Below, piece after piece: positions 9,058-18,450 of a stretch of 64,000 bases of DNA. The DNA lies in contig NZ_JAUSUF010000002.1 in the NCBI RefSeq assembly GCF_030813415.1, positions 186,001-250,000 of the forward strand. The letters are read 5' to 3'. The position numbers and the translations under genes are program-made. Positions within the stretch are counted from its first letter, which is position 1. Every line of letters starts with the position of its first letter. The DNA is from Eubacterium multiforme (lineage in GTDB: Bacteria; Bacillota; Clostridia; Clostridiales; Clostridiaceae). The notes under the pieces were generated by a model. That model was not told where the DNA came from. It saw only the letters and a list, made by a program, of their open reading frames with translations, and searched no databases.

Positions 9058-9937
9058 TTATATCTCCCTTTTCAATGTGATATATAAACATATCTTCTAA
9101 AGTTAAATTTATTTCTTCTATAAATAAAGGATTTAATTTATTTAACTTAGTTAAAAAGTCATCATTATAATTTTTAGTTATTATAGTGAACACTCGTCCA
9201 ACTTTTGATAATGTAAAAACTTCATTAAAGCTTGCAAAGTCTTCTTCATATACAGGAATATCAAAAGCTACTTGAAGTTTTTTTACTTTATTATTTAAAT
9301 TATTCAAACTATCATTAAAGACAGTTTTTCCATTATTTATAATTAAAATATCATCACATATATTTTCAAGTTCATTTAAATGATGAGAGCTTATAATAAC
9401 AGTAACTTTATTTTTTAACACTTCTTCTTTAAGCAATCTTAAAAATTTCTTTTTAAAAATAACATCAAGTCCTGATGTAGGCTCATCAAGTATTAAATAT
9501 TTTGCATTTATAGAAAAAGCAAATAGTATATTTACAAGCATTTTCATACCTTTAGATAATTGAAATACTTTTCTATTTAACGGAAGGTTAAACATGTTAT
9601 TTATTTTGTTAAACTTCTCCTCATCAAAATTTTTATATGCTAATTTATAATATTTTTTTATTTCTTTAATTTTATAATTAGAAAAAAATGTACTTTCATC
9701 TTGAACATATCCAATTAATTCTTTTACTTTATCATTATCAAAAACTTCTATATTATTGTATAAAATAGATCCTGATTTAGGTTTATAAATTCCTGTTAAA
9801 CACTTTATAAGAGTTGTTTTTCCAACTCCATTAGGGCCAATTAATCCAAGAATTCTCCCCTCTTCACATTTAAATGATATATCACTTAAAATTTCTTTAT
9901 TATCAATATTCATATAAACATTATTAACTTCTATCAT
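9041..9937 (-). CDS. ABC transporter ATP-binding protein
   Basis: 298 residues. Walker A is GPNGVGKTT (about residues 34-42). The signature is LSKGMKMLV (a variant of LSGGQ common in the ABC-2 class). Walker B is YLILDEPTSGLD, and the switch histidine is in IISSHHLNELE. The C-terminal 80 residues form a regulatory extension typical of ABC-2 ATPases. It overlaps its neighbours by 4 bases upstream and 17 bases downstream, so the three genes form a tight operon. Confidence 0.92.
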   Translation of the reverse strand: MIEVNNVYMNIDNKEILSDISFKCEEGRILGLIGPNGVGKTTLIKCLTGIYKPKSGSILYNNIEVFDNDKVKELIGYVQDESTFFSNYKIKEIKKYYKLAYKNFDEEKFNKINNMFNLPLNRKVFQLSKGMKMLVNILFAFSINAKYLILDEPTSGLDVIFKKKFLRLLKEEVLKNKVTVIISSHHLNELENICDDILIINNGKTVFNDSLNNLNNKVKKLQVAFDIPVYEEDFASFNEVFTLSKVGRVFTIITKNYNDDFLTKLNKLNPLFIEEINLTLEDMFIYHIEKGDINEKYN

Positions 9938-10473
9938 TTTATAACCTCCCCATTTTCATTTGAAGAAATGAGAAAATAATCAAAAACATAACTTCCATTT
10001 TCTTTTATAATTACAGCATCTAAAACTATAGGCGTTTTATCAATACCTACAATCTTGTTTTCTCCATTTTCATAGGAATACATATTACTAATTCCAATTG
10101 CTTTAAATCTAAATGGAATAATTTCCTTAGGTAGATTACTATAAATTTTCTTAGCCTTTTCTTTATATTTATTTATCATTTTATTTTTTTCAGAATTACT
10201 TAATTTTATATTTTGTTCTAAGTGGATTTTATCAAATGAAACTGAAGGATCAGACAATCGTTTTCTTTCTGAGATACAATCATTCAAAATTTGAGTATTT
10301 ATTATGTTAAGATTATCATTTCTAACTGATAAAAGAGAGTTATTAAATGATTCTATTAAAGCTTTTGGCGAATAAAACTTTACTTTTACATTCAATTCAT
10401 TTGGTTTGTTTAGTATTATAGCTGTTAATATTACAATTAAACCAATAACTACGAATATTTTAGATTTTTTCAC
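9934..10473 (-). CDS. Membrane-anchored protein of unknown function, ABC operon
   Basis: About 179 residues. It has one N-terminal membrane anchor (IFVVIGLIVILTAIILN) and a predicted external domain with no motif I recognise. The longest frame starts at 10527, but a GTG at 10473 lies 7 bases past a good AGGGGTGA ribosome binding site and is the likelier start. The stop overlaps the start of the ATPase gene (ATGA), so it is the first gene of the operon. It could be an accessory subunit of the transporter. Confidence 0.7.
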   Translation of the reverse strand: MKKSKIFVVIGLIVILTAIILNKPNELNVKVKFYSPKALIESFNNSLLSVRNDNLNIINTQILNDCISERKRLSDPSVSFDKIHLEQNIKLSNSEKNKMINKYKEKAKKIYSNLPKEIIPFRFKAIGISNMYSYENGENKIVGIDKTPIVLDAVIIKENGSYVFDYFLISSNENGEVIK

Positions 10474-10655
10474 TTTTTTATCACCCCTACACATCAAAAT
10501 TTTACTTTTTAGTACAGTTAATGTCAATTTAGAATTTCTTATTTATACCTTAAATTTATCTTAAGATATTGATACTATGTTAAAATAAATATAAAGTGAT
10601 ATAGTTAGAATTGAATATTATTTAAAACTATATTTATATAAAGGAGGTTATTAAA

Positions 10656-11474
10656 ATGAAATATACAATAAATTTTTGTGAAAATAAGTTAAATTCAATA
10701 TTAAGACTTCTAAAGTTTATCTTAACTATAGTTTTAGCAATTATATTATATCGTGCAATATTTTCTAGTTTATTTATAAGACAAATACATATTATTTTAT
10801 ATATAGCTTTATGGTTTTATATATCATATATAATTTTACCTATTGCAACTAGATTAATAACAAAACTTTATTTACCTGATTATTTTATAGGACGAACAAA
10901 AACAAATGATGGATTATTAGGAGATCCTATTAATATAGCATTTTATGGTACTAAAGAGGATTTAATTAAAGCATTTGAACTGAATGGTTGGCATATTGCA
11001 GATAATCTTAATTTTAAATCATCAATTAAAATAGGAGTTGCAAGTGTATTATCAAAATCCTATCCTTGTGCCCCTGTAAGTTCTTTATTTTTGTTTTCAA
11101 GAAAACAGGATATAGCTTTTGAAAAAGAGATTCATGGAACTCCTAGAAAAAGGCATCACATACGCTTATGGGAAACGCCGAAAGATTGGTATTTACCTGG
11201 TGGATTACAAGCTGATTGGCTTGCATCTGCAACTTATGACAAAAATATTGGATTATCCTTATTTACAGGACAAATAACCCATAAAATTGACCCAAATGTA
11301 GATGGTGAAAGAGATTTTGTTATAAATTCATTAAAAGAAAATAATGCTATAGAAAAAATAAATTTTGTAGATCATTTTACAAGTAGTTATCATGGACGTA
11401 ATGGTGGTGGTGATCGTATATATACAGATGGTAGGCTACCCTTTATAACACTTAAAACAAAGGATAAATTATAG
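10656..11474 (+). CDS. LssY C-terminal-domain membrane protein
   Basis: 272 residues. Two N-terminal membrane segments lie between residues 18 and 75. A soluble domain follows that matches the LssY C-terminal family in its pattern (PINIAFYGTKEDLIKAFELNGWHIAD, then RKRHHIRLWE, then ADWLASATYDKNIGLS, and a final DRIYTDGRL). LssY was named as a putative type I secretion component in Legionella, but the role of the stand-alone domain is not established. Ribosome binding site AAAGGAGG. It is transcribed alone. Confidence 0.75.
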   Translation: MKYTINFCENKLNSILRLLKFILTIVLAIILYRAIFSSLFIRQIHIILYIALWFYISYIILPIATRLITKLYLPDYFIGRTKTNDGLLGDPINIAFYGTKEDLIKAFELNGWHIADNLNFKSSIKIGVASVLSKSYPCAPVSSLFLFSRKQDIAFEKEIHGTPRKRHHIRLWETPKDWYLPGGLQADWLASATYDKNIGLSLFTGQITHKIDPNVDGERDFVINSLKENNAIEKINFVDHFTSSYHGRNGGGDRIYTDGRLPFITLKTKDKL

Positions 11475-11496
11475 ACTTTTTATATTTAAAAATTAA

Positions 11497-11523
11497 AGGC
11501 AGTAAAAGTTATTTTTGCTGCCT
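11497..11523. terminator. Probable bidirectional terminator
   Basis: AGGCAG and CTGCCT pair, with A- and T-rich extension and one mismatch, between two convergent genes. Confidence 0.5.
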
Positions 11524-11536
11524 CTTAATATAATAT

Positions 11537-12160
11537 TTAATTATTTATGTTTTCTCTATAACATAAGTTATCTAGCTTCTCTAAAATTTCCTTATAACCT
11601 AATTTTATATACTCATTATCATATAGATCTTTATAAGAAATATTATCAATGTTTATTTTTAAAAATTTTTTTAAGTTTTCTCCATATATTTTATTTAATA
11701 TAATTTCAAATCCAATAAGTACATTTTCTATTTCCTCATTTGATTTAAAGTTGCAATTTAATATATCATTATTTACTCGCTCTATTATTCCATATAATTG
11801 ATATAGGTAGCTTAATTCTTTTAAACTATAATTATCACTTAATGTAGATATTGCACAGGAATAGTTTTTATTTATTGGAATTGGATATATATAAGAGGAA
11901 CTTTCTCTTTCTAATAAAGTTCTTATGCTTTGATATATTGAAGTGCATACATCTAACCTTACTAGATTTGCATTAGCACAAATTTCTTTAAATTTAAATT
12001 GCTCCTCATATTTTCTATTATCTTCTATTATACTATATTCTTCTCTCATTTTTCTTTTGTGCATTTTATTATTTATTAGCCAACTAAACCAAGCTCCCAT
12101 TGCTGAACCTGCTAAAATAGAAATTGCTGAAATTATAGAAGTTATTAATGGTATAGGCAT
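11537..12160 (-). CDS. Hypothetical protein with one membrane segment
   Basis: 207 residues. An N-terminal hydrophobic segment (ITSIISAISILAGSAMGAWFSWLI) is followed by a basic stretch (NKMHKRKMREE) and an alpha-helical soluble region with a coiled-coil feel. I do not recognise the family. Ribosome binding site AAAGGAGAG. It is a monocistronic unit between the LssY-like gene and the LytTR regulator. Confidence 0.6.
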   Translation of the reverse strand: MPIPLITSIISAISILAGSAMGAWFSWLINNKMHKRKMREEYSIIEDNRKYEEQFKFKEICANANLVRLDVCTSIYQSIRTLLERESSSYIYPIPINKNYSCAISTLSDNYSLKELSYLYQLYGIIERVNNDILNCNFKSNEEIENVLIGFEIILNKIYGENLKKFLKINIDNISYKDLYDNEYIKLGYKEILEKLDNLCYRENINN

Positions 12161-12320
12161 ATATATCTCTCCTTTTAGCTATGTCTATCATTTCTAATTT
12201 AGTATTATCATTTTTATACTTTTTATTACAAACCTAAAGATATATCTTACAATTTAACAGTAAGATTTAATTATTAACTAAAAGCCATTTAAAATTTATT
12301 TAATCTATTATATTTATAAA

Positions 12321-12358
12321 AAACTACCTTAAAAATTATTATATTTTTAAGGTAGTTT
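12321..12358 (-). terminator. Intrinsic terminator of the LytTR gene
   Basis: 16-base arms (12321-12336 with 12343-12358) and a 6-base loop, followed by TTTTTT on the minus strand. It lies about 60 bases past the stop and could also act on the plus strand. Confidence 0.85.
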
Positions 12359-12415
12359 TTTTAATTAGATTATATTTTAAGTTATTCTAAGAATCTAGAA
12401 AAATTTAAGACCAGC

Positions 12416-13114
12416 CTAAAATATGTTAAATAATTGCTCTACTTCATTTATTTTATATCTACTAACAGGTATATATTCTTCATTAGTTAATTTAATATTA
12501 CTTTTTTTATATTCCTTTATATATTTTATATTAACTAAATACCCTCTATGTACTTGAATAAATCCGTTATCTTCAAGTTTTTCAACAATATCATTAAACT
12601 TTAAATTTGTTAAATGATATATGTGCTTTTCTGTATGTGCTTTTATTTTTCTATTTTCAACATCAAAATACAATATTTCATCTTTATTAAGATTAATAAA
12701 TCCATCTTTAATTTTAAATGCTAGATTTTCTATATCTCTTTTCTTATAATCTATAAAATCTTTTATAACATTTTCAAGCTCATCTTTTATTTTATTTTTT
12801 CTAATAAATCTAAAAGGTCTAAATTTAAAACTTCTATAAACACATTTTTCAAAGAAAGTTACAAAAACAATTTCTACATTCTTATCTACTTTACGTATTT
12901 TTTCAGCAACTTCTAGTCCATTAATATTTGGCATACATATATCTAAAAAAACTATATTATAAAAATTTTTTTCATACATTTTAACAAACTTTAAACTATC
13001 ATAATACTTTTTTATATGTATATCTTCATTTAACAAACCAAAAATACTTTCTAATTCTTTTTCAAAAAAATTTAAAAATTCACAATCATCATCACAAATA
13101 GCAATATTAATCAT
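12416..13114 (-). CDS. Orphan LytTR response regulator
   Basis: 232 residues. The receiver domain covers residues 1-120, with the acidic pocket DDD at 8-10 and the phospho-acceptor D58 in VFLDICMPNINGLEV. A LytTR DNA-binding domain covers about 138-232 (LNKDEILYFDVENRKIKAHT, then GFIQVHRGYLVNIKYI, and ISRYKINEVEQLF-like end). AgrA- and VirR-type regulators share this architecture and control virulence, bacteriocin and competence genes. No histidine kinase gene lies next to it in the window. The start ATG follows GGGGAGG. Confidence 0.9.
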   Translation of the reverse strand: MINIAICDDDCEFLNFFEKELESIFGLLNEDIHIKKYYDSLKFVKMYEKNFYNIVFLDICMPNINGLEVAEKIRKVDKNVEIVFVTFFEKCVYRSFKFRPFRFIRKNKIKDELENVIKDFIDYKKRDIENLAFKIKDGFINLNKDEILYFDVENRKIKAHTEKHIYHLTNLKFNDIVEKLEDNGFIQVHRGYLVNIKYIKEYKKSNIKLTNEEYIPVSRYKINEVEQLFNIF

Positions 13115-13283
13115 ATAATTCCTCCCCTTGACTATTTTATCATATTATCTTTATTAACACATATTAACAATTAGATTTTTAATTTTTGTTCACATACTTT
13201 AATTAAAATTTTCTTTTAAGAACTACTATTTTTTGTTTAAAACAGTATAATAAAACTAATACTTAAATATGGAGGTGATTATA

Positions 13284-13712
13284 TTGTTAGTAGAAAATAA
13301 ATTAATCATTTTAAGTTTAACGGCTTTATTCTTAGCTCAATTTTTAAAGATACCCTTTGGTTATATCTCTAATAAAAAATTTGATTTAACAAGATTATTT
13401 GAAACTGGTGGAATGCCTAGTTCACATTCAGCATTTGTTGTTTCACTAGCTATTGGAATAGGTAGAACAACTGGTTTTGCTTCTCCTATTTTTGCACTTT
13501 CTTTCGTTTTTGCATCAATTGTTATGTATGATGCAATTGGAATTAGAAGAGCTGCTGGAGAACATGCTAAAATATTAAATTTAATGTTATCAAATGATAA
13601 TAAATTTACTTTTAATCATAAAAAATTAAAGGAATTGTTAGGACATACTCCCTTTGAAGTATTAGGAGGAACTTTACTTGGAATATTAGTAGGAATTTTA
13701 TTTCCATTATAA
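13284..13712 (+). CDS. Divergent PAP2-family membrane protein
   Basis: A DUF212-type membrane protein of about 142 residues. The signature GGMPSSHSAFVVSLAIGIG and YDAIGIRRAAGEHAKILN are clear, and there are four hydrophobic segments. The family is distantly related to PAP2 phosphatases; its substrate is not known. The longest frame starts with the ATG at 13269, but that ATG is part of the ribosome binding site (ATGGAGGTGAT). The TTG at 13284 lies 8 bases past GGAGG and is preferred. Confidence 0.85.
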   Translation: MLVENKLIILSLTALFLAQFLKIPFGYISNKKFDLTRLFETGGMPSSHSAFVVSLAIGIGRTTGFASPIFALSFVFASIVMYDAIGIRRAAGEHAKILNLMLSNDNKFTFNHKKLKELLGHTPFEVLGGTLLGILVGILFPL

Positions 13713-13746
13713 AAAAGAAGATAATTATTATAATTATCTTCTTTTT
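13712..13746. terminator. Bidirectional terminator
   Basis: Perfect 16-base arms (AAAAAGAAGATAATTA) with a 3-base loop between two convergent genes. Confidence 0.88.
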
Positions 13747-14765
13747 GTTTCTTTAAAATACAGTTTACTTAAATTATAACTATCATCTAATGCATTATGC
13801 TGAGATCCATCAAAGGTTAAATTATATTTTAATACTGCATTTTTAAGTGATAGGCAATTATTTAAATTTAAAATATCCTTGCATAAAACTTCTTGATAAT
13901 CAATATTAAAATCAATAATATTATTTACTATTTTTATATTTTCTTTAATTCTATTACTGTCATTTTTTAAAACAGCAATATCATTTCCTCCCCAATATAA
14001 AAATAATTTATTATTATTACCACACCACTTTTCAAATTCTTTAAAAACACTTTTAAAACATTTTGCATTATCTATTTCTTCCTGTTTTAAAGAGGTTATT
14101 TCTATACATTTATCAGTTAATCTGTATATATTTTTAGGTTTTATACAACTATAAAACTGTGACAAAATTTCACCATCTAAAGTTGTTTTTACTGCCCCTA
14201 TACTTATTATTTCTACATCCTTAAAATTTCCAACACAGTTCATTTCAAAATCAAAAAAAATAAGTTCTTCTGCACTTTTAAGATATTTATTTAATTTAAT
14301 TAATGTACTATTTCTTTTTATAAGTTTTTTATATTCTTTCCCAGCTTTTTTGCATTTTATATAAAGTGTTATTGCAGGTTTTTTTTCTTTATATATTATT
14401 TCTTTAATATTACAAACTTCTTTACATTCATAAGAATAAAATTTATTTAAAAAGAATTTTATATATTCATATTCTTCCTTAATTAAAAACCTTTTTTTAT
14501 TTATTTTTTCTACTGAGTCCTTTTGATCTGTATAAAATACTATTTTACTATCATTAGCTATCTCTTTTAATGCCATAAGCGAAAGTATATTTTTACATAC
14601 ATAGTATAAACCATGATAATATGCTATTTTAAAATTTTCTTCTTTTAATTTTTTCCTAATTTTAATTAATACCTTATTATTTTTTATGTCTTTAATAAGA
14701 TATTGTAAATTATAATTAGGACTTCTTCCATCTATGTAATAATATGCTTCTATTTCATTGTTCAT
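13734..14765 (-). CDS. DEDD-type 3'-5' exonuclease domain protein
   Basis: About 343 residues. The C-terminal 190 form an RNase H-like exonuclease. Exo I is FFDFEMNC (D and E ligands), Exo II is NNKLFLYWGGNDIAVL, and Exo III is HNALDDSYNLSKLYF, with the HxxxxD arrangement of the DEDDh class. The N-terminal 150 residues are rich in Lys and Tyr and unrecognised, and could be an RNA- or DNA-binding part. The longest frame would start at 14903, inside the divergent gene. The ATG at 14765 is preferred because AAGGGATC lies just upstream of it. Confidence 0.8.
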   Translation of the reverse strand: MNNEIEAYYYIDGRSPNYNLQYLIKDIKNNKVLIKIRKKLKEENFKIAYYHGLYYVCKNILSLMALKEIANDSKIVFYTDQKDSVEKINKKRFLIKEEYEYIKFFLNKFYSYECKEVCNIKEIIYKEKKPAITLYIKCKKAGKEYKKLIKRNSTLIKLNKYLKSAEELIFFDFEMNCVGNFKDVEIISIGAVKTTLDGEILSQFYSCIKPKNIYRLTDKCIEITSLKQEEIDNAKCFKSVFKEFEKWCGNNNKLFLYWGGNDIAVLKNDSNRIKENIKIVNNIIDFNIDYQEVLCKDILNLNNCLSLKNAVLKYNLTFDGSQHNALDDSYNLSKLYFKETKRR

Positions 14766-14832
14766 TTGTATATTGATCCCTTCATTGATATAATTATAAT
14801 TATTAAATTTCATAAAATTTGAGGTGTTTATA

Positions 14833-15456
14833 ATGAGTAAAACAAGTAAAAGGTTATTAGTAATATTGCTAATACTAGTTATTGCTATAGTATCAGTTTT
14901 CATTACCTATAAAATTAGTTTTGAACCTAAAGTACAAGTAAAATCAATTAATTCTGAAGTAGAATCCACCCCTAAAACAATTATCAAAAAGCTTATTCCT
15001 AATAATATTGATTTAAATCTTTCTGGAATAGAATTTAAATCTTCATCATCATTTACTGATAATGAACTAACAGATTTAATAATTTATTCAATAAATAATA
15101 GTAACATAAATACAGAAAATTTAAATGGAATAAGAACAATTATAAATGATAATCAATTATTATTATATATTAATTTTGATTATAAAGGAATTCCTCTTCA
15201 AGCAATTAGTAATTTTACAGTAAAGGCAGCTAATAATTCTGCTATACTTCACTATAATTATACTAAGGTTGGATTTATAACAGTTCCTAAATCTTATATA
15301 TTTAATTACATACCAAATAATTCTATACTGTCAAAGGATGAAGCAAATGACGATATTATAATTTCTTTAAATAAAGATTATGGTATTTTAATAAAAAAGG
15401 CTTCCCTTACTAATGGAAAACTAAATATTCAATTTGAATCAAAATTAAATTTTTAG
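14833..15456 (+). CDS. Membrane-anchored protein of unknown function (YpmS-like layout)
   Basis: About 207 residues with one N-terminal membrane anchor (LLVILLILVIAIVSVFITY). The outer domain contains TDNELTDLIIYSINN and a set of beta strands, a layout like YpmS/DUF2140 proteins, although I cannot confirm the family. The GTG at 14824 lies inside the GAGGTG ribosome binding site; the ATG at 14833 is the likely start. It is divergent from the exonuclease gene. Confidence 0.65.
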   Translation: MSKTSKRLLVILLILVIAIVSVFITYKISFEPKVQVKSINSEVESTPKTIIKKLIPNNIDLNLSGIEFKSSSSFTDNELTDLIIYSINNSNINTENLNGIRTIINDNQLLLYINFDYKGIPLQAISNFTVKAANNSAILHYNYTKVGFITVPKSYIFNYIPNNSILSKDEANDDIIISLNKDYGILIKKASLTNGKLNIQFESKLNF

Positions 15457-15462
15457 AAATAC

Positions 15463-15485
15463 AAAAGGCACTATTAGTGCCTTTT
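15463..15485. terminator. Bidirectional terminator
   Basis: Perfect 10-base arms (AAAAGGCACT) with a 3-base loop and T-tracts on both strands, between convergent genes. Confidence 0.9.
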
Positions 15486-16402
15486 TAAATATATATACTT
15501 ATTGGAATTATTTGATATGGTCTTTCAATCATTTTAGTCCTAGGACAAGTTGGAGGGGTAATTCCAATCTTATTTAGACAATCAAACGCTGGAATACACA
15601 TATTTAACATATCTTCATAAAAATCCTTTTGTCCAGTTTTTCTAAGAAAATGTATATCCTCATTATCATTACAGCACTTTTTTACTATCTTTCCAAAAAT
15701 GTTGCAACTACAATCTATGTGATCATATTTATTAGTGTGATTATTTAAGAAATAATTATTATTTATTGTAATAACTAAATCTTTATTCCCACATTTTAAT
15801 ATTAAATCACTTGTATCATTTAGATGTAACTTTAATTGTATTTCAGATAAAAATTTATCTATTACACTAAAATCCATTATTCCCTTATCTTCTCTTAAAT
15901 CATTCAACTTATCACATCCAAAACAATCTATTATACTCTTTAAAGAATCTATATAAGAACTTAAAGATTCACTGCAAAGAAGTCCTTTTAATTTAACATA
16001 ATCCCCTTCTTGTACATTCCCAGAACAAACGTCATTTGTACTTTTTACCTTACCTCTATTTTCTAAATCTAATAATATATTTCTATGAAAGCTAAACATT
16101 GTATAAATTCTTTTTTCTTCTTCTTCTAATCTAAGGCAACCTCTATTTTCTATTGTTTTATTATCGTCTATTCCACAAGTATATGTATTAGAATCAGAAT
16201 TTGTATAATTTTTATATCCTTCTTTTTTTTCTTTACTATATCTATCTTCACAAAAATTTGTTTCTTTATTTTCAATATTAAATCTACCAAGTAATGATCT
16301 ATCCCATACCCTTTTTCTTGTTAATATTTCAATATACCCTTCTGCAATGACTGAAGATAATCCAGTTACTAATAATTCATCTAAATAAAGAAGAAAGTTC
16401 AA
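15485..16402 (-). CDS. Cys-containing protein of unknown function (DUF6414-like N-terminus)
   Basis: About 305 residues. The start NFLLYLDELLVTGLSSVIAEGYIEIL recalls the YLDE..V.SLxSQ..G opening of DUF6414-type proteins. That resemblance is weak and is only a lead. A charged central region and many scattered cysteines (for example IDCSCNIFGKIVKKCC) follow. No membrane segment is clear. The ATG at 16417 is embedded in the ribosome binding site (ATGGAGGT); the TTG at 16402, 7 bases past GGAGGT, is preferred. Confidence 0.6.
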   Translation of the reverse strand: MNFLLYLDELLVTGLSSVIAEGYIEILTRKRVWDRSLLGRFNIENKETNFCEDRYSKEKKEGYKNYTNSDSNTYTCGIDDNKTIENRGCLRLEEEEKRIYTMFSFHRNILLDLENRGKVKSTNDVCSGNVQEGDYVKLKGLLCSESLSSYIDSLKSIIDCFGCDKLNDLREDKGIMDFSVIDKFLSEIQLKLHLNDTSDLILKCGNKDLVITINNNYFLNNHTNKYDHIDCSCNIFGKIVKKCCNDNEDIHFLRKTGQKDFYEDMLNMCIPAFDCLNKIGITPPTCPRTKMIERPYQIIPISIYI

Positions 16403-16471
16403 AACAAGTACCTCCATTGATACATTCTTATATATACTTATGACTACAATCTATTTATTATTAAAACAATA

Positions 16472-16972
16472 TTATTTTAAATAAATAAAAACCTCACATA
16501 TTGCATTAATTATAAAGTAACTTCCTATAAATATAGATGCAAGTAATATATTTACTATAGAATACTTTATAATTAAAGCACCTATACTAATTAAAATTAT
16601 TATATATATTGTTTTAAAATTTAATCCAATTGTTTTATATTTTATTTCTCCAAATAATAAAATTATTGACCTAACAACTGCCCAAACTCCATAAAAAAGC
16701 ACTAAATTTTCTATAGAAGTTATATTAGTAAATACTAATAATAAACCAAAAAACATATCTAAAATACCATATATTGAATTAATTACTCTTTCTTTTATTG
16801 AAAAAGAATTTATTAATTTAAATAATCCAGAAATAGCAATGAAACTTCCTGAAAATATTGTAAAGTATTTTATTGATGTTATAGGAAATATAAAAAACAT
16901 TATTCCTACTAATCCAAGGAAAATACACTGGGCAAAAAATAACTTGTCAGCTAAATCCTCCATATTTTCCAT
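16472..16972 (-). CDS. DUF308/HdeD-like membrane protein
   Basis: About 166 residues with six short membrane helices (FAQCIFLGLVGIMFFIFPI, YFTIFSGSFIAISGLFKLI, IYGILDMFFGLLLVF and so on). The repeated short-helix pattern and the Gly-rich turns fit DUF308/HdeD proteins, some of which are tied to acid stress. The ATG at 16972 lies 9 bases past AAGGAG; the earlier ATG at 16981 is directly against it and is less likely. Confidence 0.7.
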   Translation of the reverse strand: MENMEDLADKLFFAQCIFLGLVGIMFFIFPITSIKYFTIFSGSFIAISGLFKLINSFSIKERVINSIYGILDMFFGLLLVFTNITSIENLVLFYGVWAVVRSIILLFGEIKYKTIGLNFKTIYIIILISIGALIIKYSIVNILLASIFIGSYFIINAICEVFIYLK

Positions 16973-17118
16973 AATCTCCATCTCCTTATGATAAATTTTT
17001 ATAGTTAAAGTATACTACCATAAAAAAACTATCACTATAAACTTAGTGTAAATACTTTGTTACGCTAAATTAATAAAACTATCTTTATAAAATAAAAAAG
17101 TAGGTTTCCCTACTTTTT

Positions 17119-18150
17119 TTATTTTATCTTATTTAATGCCTTTATTAACCAAGCACCTATCTTTTTATTTGTCCAAAGTGGTAAGCTATACTCTATACAA
17201 AGGCTTGCCTCTTCAATACTTCCCTTTTTATATGAATCAATTTCATCTTGAACTGTAGGTATATTACCTACTAAACATTCTATAAAATTAGCATTATGCT
17301 TTAAAGCTTTTTTCAAGGCCTTTCTAGCATTTTTTCTATCATCTTTATAATAATAATATAAAACTTTTCCATACTTAAAGAATATACAATCTTCATCATT
17401 ATATTTTTCAAATATTTTTTTAGCATAATCATAATCTTTATTGATTAATGCTCTAAAAATAATAGAATGTCTAACATTTCTTGAATCATATTCATCTAGT
17501 TCTAATAGCTCTTTTTCTATTTTAAAACTTTCTTCATAATTTCCTAATGCAAATTCATAATTTGATAAAGTAGATAATACTGTTAAATAAAAATCTCCTT
17601 CAGCTGCTACTCCTATCTGTCCCATATATTTTTTAAAATAATCATCTCCAAGATCATTCTTTAAAATAGATGCACACTTTCTAAGCTCTACAGCTCCCTT
17701 TTCAACATCATCTATTTCTAATGCATTATCAAATAAATCAATAACATTATTTTCACTATCACAACAAGATGAGCATTTATTGTTTTCCTCTTTTATTTTC
17801 CAAGTTTTAGATGTTTTATCTATATTTAATAATTTTCTAATTTCTCTTGATTTTGTTCCTATAGTTCCTTCTGAAACTTCAAAGAAATCTGCTAATTCAT
17901 CCATTTTTATTCCTTTTTTGTTAAGAGTATCATTAACAAAGAAAATTGCATGTATTATTCCTGCAGACCAAGTATTGCTTTTACCTCTTAATAATTTATT
18001 TTCTTCATTATTAGCTAATACCTCTGTTAATCTAATACATTTTTCTAAATATTCATCATTTAAAACTTTAATACAAAAACTATCTATTTTTTCTATTATT
18101 TCATCAACACGAACACTAAATTCGTTTGGTACATTTATACTATATTTCAT
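17119..18150 (-). CDS. DUF6398-like and TPR-repeat protein
   Basis: 343 residues. Residues 1-120 match the DUF6398 pattern, an all-helical fold with a helix-turn-helix feel (LRGKSNTWSAGIIHAIFFVNDTL, then MDELADFFEVSEGTIGTKSREIRKLL). After a Cys-containing linker (NNKCSSCCDSENN), residues from about 190 onward form TPR-like helical hairpins (DFYLTVLSTLSNYEFALGNYEESFKIEKELLEL, then VRHSIIFRALINKDYDYAKKIFEKY). No catalytic motif is seen. Ribosome binding site AGGAGGAG. It appears to be transcribed alone. Confidence 0.7.
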   Translation of the reverse strand: MKYSINVPNEFSVRVDEIIEKIDSFCIKVLNDEYLEKCIRLTEVLANNEENKLLRGKSNTWSAGIIHAIFFVNDTLNKKGIKMDELADFFEVSEGTIGTKSREIRKLLNIDKTSKTWKIKEENNKCSSCCDSENNVIDLFDNALEIDDVEKGAVELRKCASILKNDLGDDYFKKYMGQIGVAAEGDFYLTVLSTLSNYEFALGNYEESFKIEKELLELDEYDSRNVRHSIIFRALINKDYDYAKKIFEKYNDEDCIFFKYGKVLYYYYKDDRKNARKALKKALKHNANFIECLVGNIPTVQDEIDSYKKGSIEEASLCIEYSLPLWTNKKIGAWLIKALNKIK

Positions 18151-18258
18151 TTACTCCTCCTAAGTAATCATTATTAAACTAAATCATATTTTAATATTAT
18201 AACTTATATAATAAAAATTTTCACTAATAAATTTAATTATATATTTTTTTATAAAAAA

Positions 18259-18290
18259 TAGAGAAGAAAGCAATTATAGTTTCTTCTCTA
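18259..18290 (-). terminator. Intrinsic terminator of the SDR operon
   Basis: 11-base perfect arms (TAGAGAAGAAA) with a 10-base loop, followed by T-rich sequence on the minus strand, 10 bases past the stop of the 41-residue gene. Confidence 0.8.
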
Positions 18291-18300
18291 CATATTTAGA

Positions 18301-18426
18301 TTATTTTTGTATACTATTTGAAATACCTTTTTGTTCTGTAGAAGTATTTTGATTTTCATAATTTTCTCTATAGCTTTTAACTTTTGCATTAGAAAATTTT
18401 CCACTTTTCTCTTTATTTTTTCCCAC
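18301..18426 (-). CDS. Small basic protein, 41 residues
   Basis: A GTG start at 18426 follows GAAGGTGAT at good spacing. The frame runs 41 codons to a TAA that sits immediately before the terminator at 18259-18290. The product starts MGKNKEKSGKFSNAKVKSY and is rich in Lys, Asn, Ser and Gln, soluble and probably unstructured, like many small spore or stress proteins. It lies 24 bases past the SDR gene, so the two share an operon. No family is recognised. Confidence 0.7.
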   Translation of the reverse strand: MGKNKEKSGKFSNAKVKSYRENYENQNTSTEQKGISNSIQK

Positions 18427-18450
18427 TTAAATCACCTTCTCTTTAATAAT

